Part shown: piece by piece, positions 57,992-64,000 of the stretch
Position numbering within the stretch: position 1 is the first letter of the stretch
Layout: the number at the start of each line of letters is the position of its first letter
Assembly (NCBI RefSeq): GCF_949987515.2
Contig: NC_082687.1
Coordinates: 122,431,838 to 122,495,837, forward strand
Reading direction: 5' to 3'
DNA length: 64,000 bases
DNA from: Delphinus delphis
Taxonomy: Eukaryota; Chordata; Mammalia; Artiodactyla; Delphinidae
Translations under genes and position numbers: made by a program
Notes under the pieces: model-generated
The model's input: only the letters and a program-made list of their open reading frames with translations
Database searches by the model: none
Told to the model about the DNA's origin: nothing

Positions 57992-60333
57992 TTAGATTCC
58001 ATATATATGTGATAGCATACAGTATTTGTTTTTCTCTTTCTAACTTATTTCACTCTGTATGACAGACTCTAGGTCCATCCACCTCGCTACAAATAAATCA
58101 ATTTCATTTCTTTTTATGGCTGAGTAATATTTCATTGTATATATGTGACACATCTTCTTTATCCATTTATCTATTGATGGACACTTAGGTTGTTTCCATG
58201 TCCTGGCTATTGTAAATAGAGCTGCAATGGACATTGTAGTACATGACTCTTTTTGAGTTATGGTTTTCTCAGGATATATGCCCAGTAGTGGGATTGCTGC
58301 GTTGTATGGTAGTTCAATATTTAGTTTTGTAAGAAACCTCCATACTGTTCTCCATAGTGGCTGTATCAATTTACATTCCCACCAACAGTGCAAGAGGGTT
58401 CCCCTTTCTCCACACCCTCTCCAGCATTTATTGTTTGTAGATTTTTTGATGATGGCCATTCTGACTGGTGTGAGGTGATGCCTCATTGTATTTCTGATTT
58501 GCATTTCTATAATGATTAGTAATGTTGAGCATCCTTTCATGTTTTTGTTGGCAATCTGTATATCTTCTATGGAGAAATGTCTATTTAGGTCTTCTGTCCA
58601 TTCTTGGATTAGGTTGTTTGTTTTTTTGATATTGAGCTGCATGAGCTGCTTGTGAATTTTGGAGGTTAATCCTTTGTCAGTTATTCATTTGCAAATATTG
58701 TCTCCCATTCTGAGGGTTGCCTTTTCTTCTTTTTTTTTTTTTGGAAGTACGCAGGCCTCTTACTGTTGTGGCCTCTCCCATTGCGGAGCACAGGCTCCAG
58801 ACGCGCAGGCTCGGTGGCCATGGCTCACGGGCCCAGCCGCTCCGCGGCATGTGGGATCTTCCTGGACCGGGTCACGAATCCGTATCCCCTGCATCGGCAG
58901 GCGGACTGTCAACCACTGCACCACCAGGGAAGCCCTCGTTGGAAGATTTTTAATCACAATCTCAATTTCAGTGCATGTGATTTGTCTGTTTATATTTTCT
59001 ATTTCTTCCTGCTTCAGTCTTGGAAGGTTGTGCTTTTCTAAGAATTTGTCCATTTCTTCCAGGTTGTCCATTTTATTGGCATATGGTTGCCTGTAGTAAT
59101 CTCTCATGATCTTTTGTATTTCCGCAGTGTCAGTTGTTACTTTTCCTTTTTCATTTCTAATTCTACTGATTTGAGTCTTTTCCCTTTTTTTCTAGATGAG
59201 TCTGGCTAATGGTTTATCAATTTTGTTTATCTTCTTAAAGAATCAACTCTTAGTTTTATTGATCTTTGTTATATTTTCCTTCATTTATTTTTCATTTATT
59301 TCTGATCTGATGTTTATGATTTCTTTCCTTCTGCTAACTTTGGGTGTTTTTTTGTTCTTATTTCTCCAATTGCTTTAGGTGTAAGGTTAGCTTGTTTATT
59401 TGAGGTGTTTATTGTTTTTGAGGTAGGACTGTATTGCTAAAAACTTCCCTGTTAGAACTACATTTACTGCACCCCAAAGGTTTGGGCTTGTCCTATTTTC
59501 ATTGCCATTTGTTTCTAGGGAATTTTTGATTTCCTCTTTGATTTCTCCAGTGATCTCTTGGTTATTTAGTAGCGTGTTGTTTAGCCTCCATGTGTTTGTA
59601 TTATTCTCAGACATTTTCGTGTAATTGATATCTAGCCTCATAGCATTGTGGTCAAAAAAAGTTGCTTGATAAAATTTCAATTTTGTTAAATTTACCACAG
59701 CTTGATTTGACCCAAGATATGATCTATCCTGGAGAATGTTCCATGAGCACTTGATAAGAAAGTGTATTCTGTTGTGTTTGGATGGCATGTCCTATAAATA
59801 TCAATTAAGTCCTTCTTGTTTAATGTATCATTTAAAGTTTGTGTTTCCATATTTATTTTCATTTTGGACGATCTGTCCATTGGTGAAAGTGGTGTGTTTA
59901 AGTACCCTACTATGATTACATTACTGTCAATTTCCCCTTTGATTGCTGTTAGCATTTTCCTTATGTATTGAGGTGCTCCTATGTTGGGTGCATAAATATT
60001 TACAATTGTTATATATTCTTCTTGGACTGATCCCTTGATCTTTATGTAGTGTTTTTCTTTGTCTCTTGTAATAGTCTTTATTTTAAAGTTTATATTTTCT
60101 GATATGAGAATTGTTACTCCAGCTTTCTTTTGATTTCCATTTATATGGAATATCTTTTTCCATCCCCTCACTTTCAGTCTGTATGTGTCCCTAGGTCTCA
60201 AGTGGGTCTGTTGTACACAGCATATATATGAGTCTTGTTTTTGTATCTATTCATCCAGTCTATGTCTTTTGGTTGGAGCATTTAATCCATTTACATTTAA
60301 GGTAATTATCAATATGTATCTTCCTATTATCAT
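57992..60333 (-). pseudogene. L1 ORF2 of the second element, internally deleted
   Basis: The start codon lies at 60331-60333 and the equivalent of the natural stop at 57992-57994. Surviving pieces are the endonuclease (59692-60201, 169 codons) and the C-terminus (58040-58642, 200 codons) with the Cys-rich [14 protein letters not shown] segment. The endonuclease motif GDFN reads GYLN: the codon at 59902-59904 has changed Asp to Tyr, while SRIDHILG is intact. A stop early in ORF2 removes the N-terminus. Most of the reverse-transcriptase domain, including the catalytic motif, is absent because of the deletion at the SINE. Confidence 0.92.
58729..58937 (-). mobile_element. CHR-type SINE at an L1 deletion junction
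   Basis: A full-length SINE: GGGCTTCCCTGGTGGTGCAG start at 58937, B-box region near 58872-58882, CCGCGGAGCGGCTGGGCCCG body, and an A tail seen as the T run 58729-58742. The flanks are different L1 ORF2 positions and no target duplication is visible. It is somewhat more diverged than the 18.8 and 24.0 kb copies. Confidence 0.94.
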
Positions 60334-60390
60334 ATTCTTAATTGTTTTGGGTATGTTATTGTAGGTCTTTTCCTTCTTTTGTGTTTCCTG

Positions 60391-61283
60391 CCAGAGAAGT
60401 TCCTTTAGCATTTGTTTTAAAACTGGTTTGGTGGTGCTGAATTCTCTTAGCTTTTACTTGTCTGTAAAGGTTTTAATTTCTCTGTCGAATCTGAATGAGA
60501 TCCTTGCTGGGTAGAGTAATCTTGGTCATAGGTTTTTCCCTTTCATCGCGTTAAATATGTCCTGCCCCTCCCTTTGGGCTTGCAGAGTTTCTGCTGAAAG
60601 ATCAGCTGTTAACCTTATGAGGATTCCCTTTTATTTTATTTGTTTTTTTTTTCTTGCTGCTTTTAGTATTTTTTATTTGTATTTAATTTTTGATAGTTTG
60701 AATAATATGTGTCTTGGTGGGTTTCTCTTTGGATTTATACTGTTTGGGACCTTCTGTGCTTCCTGGCCTTAATTGACTATTTCCTTTCCCATATTAGGGA
60801 AGCTTTCAACTATAATCTCTTCAAATATTTTCTCAGTCCCTTTCTTTTTCTCTTCTTCTTCTGGTGCCCCTATAATTCAAACTTTGGTACATTTAGTGTT
60901 GTCCCAGAGGTCTCTAAGTCTGTTTCCAATTCATTTCATTCTTTTTTCTTTATTCTGTTCTGCAGTAGTTATTTCCACTATTTTATCTTCCAGGTCACTT
61001 ATCTGTTCTTCTGCCTTAGTTATTCTGCTATTGATTCCTTCTGGAAAATTTTAATTTCACTTATTGTGTTGTTCATCATTGTTTGTTTGCTCTTTAGTTC
61101 TTCTAGGTCCTTGTTAAAGGTTTCGTGTATTCTCTCCATTCTATTTCCAAGGTTTTGGATCATCTTTATTATTATTACTCTGAAATCTTTTTCAGGTATA
61201 CTGCCTATTTCCTCTTCATTTGCTTGGGCTGGTGGATTTTTACCTTTATCCTTCATCTGCTGTGTGTTTCTCTGTCTTCTCAT
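60391..61283 (-). pseudogene. L1 ORF1 of the second element, decayed
   Basis: The start codon is at 61281-61283. The N-terminal 87 codons (61020-61283) read well (RRQRNTQQMKDKGKNPPAQA) and enter the coiled coil before a premature stop. The later RNA-binding part is frameshifted. The natural TAG stop has become TGG (60391-60393). Confidence 0.88.
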
Positions 61284-63401
61284 TTTGCTTCACTTACTGT
61301 GTTTGGGGTCTTCTTTTCAGAGGCTAAAGGTTCGTAATTTCCATTGTTTTTTTTCTGCCCTTAGTGGCTATGGTTAGTTCAGTGGGTTGTGTAGGCTTCT
61401 TGATGGAGGAGACTATTGCCTGTGTTCTGTTGGATGTGGCCGGATCTTGTCTTTCTGGTGGGCAGGACCATGTCTGATGGTGTGTTTTGTGGTGTCTTTA
61501 CCTTATTATGATTTTAGGCAGCCTCTCTGATAATGTGTGGGGCTGTGGTCCTGTCTTGCTAGTTGTTTGGCATAGGGTGTCCAGCACTGTAGCTTGCTGG
61601 TCGTTGAGTGGAGCTGGGTCTTAACATTGAGATAGTAATCTCTGGGAGAGCTTTCACCACTTGACATTATGTGGAGCCAGAATATCTCTGGTGGACCAAT
61701 GTCCTGAACTTGGCTCTCACACCTCAGAGGCACAGTCCTGACACCCAGAAGGAGCACAAAGACCCTGTCAGTCACATGGCTCAGAAGAAAGGGGAGGGAA
61801 GAAAGAAAGAAAGAAAAAAATAAAATAAATTATTAAAGAAAAGAATTATTAAAAATAAAGATAATTAAAAAGTAATTAAAAAAAAGAGAAAGAAAGAAGA
61901 GAGCACCCAAACCAAAAAACAAATCCACCAATGACAACAAGCGCTAAAAACTATACTTAAAAAAAAAACAGAAAAACAAAAAACATGGACAGACAGAACT
62001 CTAGGACAAACAGTAAAAGCAAAGCTATATAGACAAAATCACACAATGAAGCATACACATACACACTCACAAAAAGAGAAAAAGGAAATATATATATATA
62101 TATATATATTTATCTTTATACAAAAAAAAAAAGGAGGAAGAGAGCAACCAAATCAATAAACAAATCTACCAATGATAATAAACTCTCAATACTAACCTAA
62201 GATAAACATAAAACCAGGAACAAATTAGATGCAGAAAACAAACCCCAAGTCTACATTTACTACTAAAGTCCACCACCTCAATTTTGGGATGATTCATTTT
62301 CTATTCAGGTATTCCAAAGATGAAGCGTACATCAAGTTGATTGTGGAAATTTACTCTGCTGCTCCTGAGGCTGCTGGGAGAGATTCCCCTTTCTCTTCTT
62401 TGTTCGCATAGCTCCCATGGTTCAGCTTTGGATTTGGCCCCCTTCTGCGTGTAGGTTGCCTGACGGCATCTGTTCTTCGCTCAGACATGATAGGGTTAAA
62501 GTAGCAGCTGATTAGGGAGCTCTGCTCACTCAGGACGGGGGAAAGGAGGGGTATGGAATGCGGGGCAAGCCTGCGGTGGCAGAGGCCAGCGTGATGTTGC
62601 AACAGCCTGAGGCTCACCATTTGTTCTCCTGTGGAACTTGTCCCTGGATCACGGGACCCTGGCAGTGGCACGCTGCACAGGTTCCCAGGAAGAGAGGTGT
62701 ATATAGTGAACTATGATTGCACACAGGTTTCTTGGTGGCTGCAGCAGAAGCTTTAGCATTTCATGCTTACCTCTGCTGTCCGCACTGGTAGCCGCAGCTC
62801 ACGCCTGTCTCTGGAGCTCGTTTAGGCAGTTCTCTGAATACCCTCTCCTCGCACACACTGAAACGATGGTCTCTTGTCTCTTAGGCAGGTCCAGACTTTT
62901 CCCAGACTCCTTCCTGGCTAGCTGTGGCACCCTAGCCCCATTTAGGCTGTGTCTATGCAGCAACCCCAGTCCTGTCCCTGGGATCTGACCTCTGAAGCCC
63001 AAGCCTCAGCTCCCAGCTCCCACCTACCCCAGAAAGTGAGCAGACAAGCCTCTCAGGCTTGTGAGTGTGGGGGGCACTGATTCTCTGTCCAGGAATCTCT
63101 CCGCTTTGCCATCTGCACCCTTGTTTCTGCGCTATCCACCGTGGCTCCAAAGTTTCCACCAGCTCACCTGCCTTCTCCACCAGTGAAGGCTCTACCTAGT
63201 GTGTGGAAACTTTTACTCCTTCACAGCTCCCTCCCAGAGGTGCAGGTCCCATCCCTACTATTTTACCTTTGTTGTTTTCTTTTTTCTTTTGCCATACCTA
63301 GGTACATTGGGACTTTCTTGCCTTTTGGGAAGTCTGAGGTTTTCTGCCAATGTTCAGTAGGTGTTTTGTAGGAGTTGTAAATGTATTTCTCTTGTATTTG
63401 G
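61284..63401 (-). promoter_or_regulatory. L1 5' UTR of the second element
   Basis: Collinear with 46428-48495 of the first L1, including the T-rich (sense) block here at about 61790-62240, which contains a (TA)n run at 62089-62110, and the GC-rich distal part at 62340-63260. A 10-bp deletion near 63380 and loss of the extreme 5' end remove the YY1-like site. Confidence 0.85.
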
Positions 63402-63919
63402 GACAACATTAAATGCACCAACATTCGAATCTTAGGGGTCCCAGAAGAAGAAGAGGAAGAGAAAGAGACTGAGAAAATATTTGAAGAGATTATAGTTGAA
63501 AACTTCCCTAATATGGGAAAGGAAATAATGAAGTCCAGGGAGCACAGAGAGTACCATACAGGATAAATCCAAGGAGAAACATGCCAAGACACATATTAAT
63601 CAAACTATCAAAAATTAAATACAAAGAAAAAGTATTAAAAGCAGCAAGGGAAAAGCAAAAAATAACATACAAGGGAATCCCCATAAGGTTAAAAGCTGAT
63701 CTTTCAGCAGGAACTCTGCAAGCCAGAAGGGAGTGGTAGGACATATTTAACGTGATGAAAGAGAAAAACCTACCACCAAGATTACCAGCAAGGATCTACC
63801 CAGCAAGGATCTCATTCAAATTTGAAGGAGAAATTAAAACCTTTACAAACAAGCAAACACTAAGAGAATTCAGCACCACCAAACCAGTTTTAAAACAAAT
63901 GCTAAAGGAACTTCTTTAG
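63402..63919 (+). pseudogene. L1 ORF1 C-terminal part, decayed
   Basis: It begins at the DNIKCTNIRILGVPEEEEEE segment and ends at the natural LKELL stop. A small deletion near 63527-63532 shifts the frame after FPNMGKEI, giving a stop at about 63564. In the restored frame a TAG (63737-63739) replaces a Gln codon after the REW residues. A 9-bp in-frame insertion (CAGCAAGGA) lies near 63787. It cannot make a full RNA-binding domain. Confidence 0.85.
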
Positions 63920-64000
63920 GCAGGAAACACAAGAGAAGGAAAAGACCTACAAACACAAACCCAAAATAATTAAGAAAATGGCAATAGAAAGATACATATT
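63402..64000 (+). mobile_element. Third L1, 5'-truncated, plus strand, runs off the window
   Basis: The sequence from GACAACATTAAATGCACCAA onward is the sense strand of L1 ORF1, beginning in its middle part. It passes the ORF1 stop (63917-63919) and the spacer, reaches the ORF2 start (63978-63980), and continues past the end of the window. It directly abuts the antisense 5' UTR of the second L1. Confidence 0.92.

Larger units (their letters stand above)
57636..63401 (-). mobile_element. Second L1, deleted and interrupted by a SINE
   Basis: The same family as the 41.3 kb element, minus strand. The 3' UTR starts at about 57636 with the same ATCTTTATTGGAGTATAATT run. It aligns with the first L1 to 58728 (first-L1 position about 42409), then a CHR SINE (58729-58937), then resumes at the equivalent of about 44090. 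Thus about 1.7 kb of ORF2 is missing. ORF1 and almost the entire 5' UTR follow; homology ends at about 63401, some 70-100 bp short of the true 5' end, where a plus-strand L1 begins. No target duplication can be defined because the right end is disrupted. Confidence 0.92.

Noticed and set aside
57636..64000. 5' inversion by twin priming as the explanation of the inverted L1 segment
   Set aside because: ORF1 is present in both orientations; twin priming inverts a segment without duplicating it. Two separate L1 insertions fit better.
1..64000. Host protein-coding exons, snRNA, snoRNA, 5S, 7SL or intact tRNA genes
   Set aside because: I looked for their hallmark motifs on both strands and found none that hold up; single small exons or miRNAs could still be missed by eye.
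1..64000. A CRISPR array, operon or other prokaryotic or phage system
   Set aside because: The base composition, SINE/LINE/LTR content and microsatellites are those of a mammalian nuclear genome.

Overview
The window is mammalian nuclear DNA, almost certainly from a cetacean (whale or dolphin). The diagnosis rests on five close copies of the young tRNA-derived CHR-type SINE (5' end reading GGGCTTCCCTGGTGGC, RNA polymerase III A and B boxes, A-rich tail), two older relatives, and long L1 elements of cetartiodactyl type. The DNA is AT-rich. I found no convincing exon of a host protein-coding gene and no intact RNA gene, so it is either a gene desert or the inside of a very large intron. No prokaryotic features, operons or CRISPR arrays are present.

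Layout. 1-14 kb: mostly unassigned old sequence with relics of L2 (3.2-3.8 and 6.9-7.7 kb, both antisense copies of its reverse-transcriptase region), MIR (4.3 kb), a Tigger-like DNA transposon (4.9 kb), an old LTR (11.8-12.2 kb), two CHR SINEs (1.2 and 8.0 kb) and a CA microsatellite (9.5 kb). 14.3-14.8 kb: a TG repeat running into a nested AT-rich palindrome. 15-32 kb: MIR, an unassigned common repeat (17.8 kb), two SINEs with clear target-site duplications (18.8 and 24.0 kb), a 34-bp insert derived from the 5' half of a valine tRNA inside a 14-bp duplication (20.2 kb), old L1 pieces (26.9 and 30.2 kb) and a possible Z-DNA tract (28.7 kb). 32-41 kb: L2, an LTR fragment, a young plus-strand SINE (35.7 kb), a CA repeat (36.7 kb), a solo LTR with 5-bp duplications (38.3-39.0 kb), and a three-level nest of SINE in LTR in old L1 (39.4-40.6 kb).

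41.3-48.6 kb holds a full-length but dead L1 on the minus strand, bounded by 14-bp duplications. 48.6-57.6 kb is mostly unassigned, with an L2 3' end, an old L1 3' end and a homeodomain-motif-rich segment near 54.8 kb that could be a conserved enhancer. 57.6-63.4 kb is a second minus-strand L1 that has lost about 1.7 kb of ORF2, with a CHR SINE exactly at the deletion point. From 63.4 kb to the end a third L1 starts within ORF1 on the plus strand, head-to-head with the second.

The elements form a layered record: L2, MIR, Tigger and old L1 relics first, then LTR insertions, the long L1s and finally CHR SINEs. The SINEs depend on L1 enzymes for mobility, as does the tRNA-fragment insert by inference. 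None of the three long L1 copies retains two open frames in the part visible here. Family names are from pattern recognition; no database search was possible.
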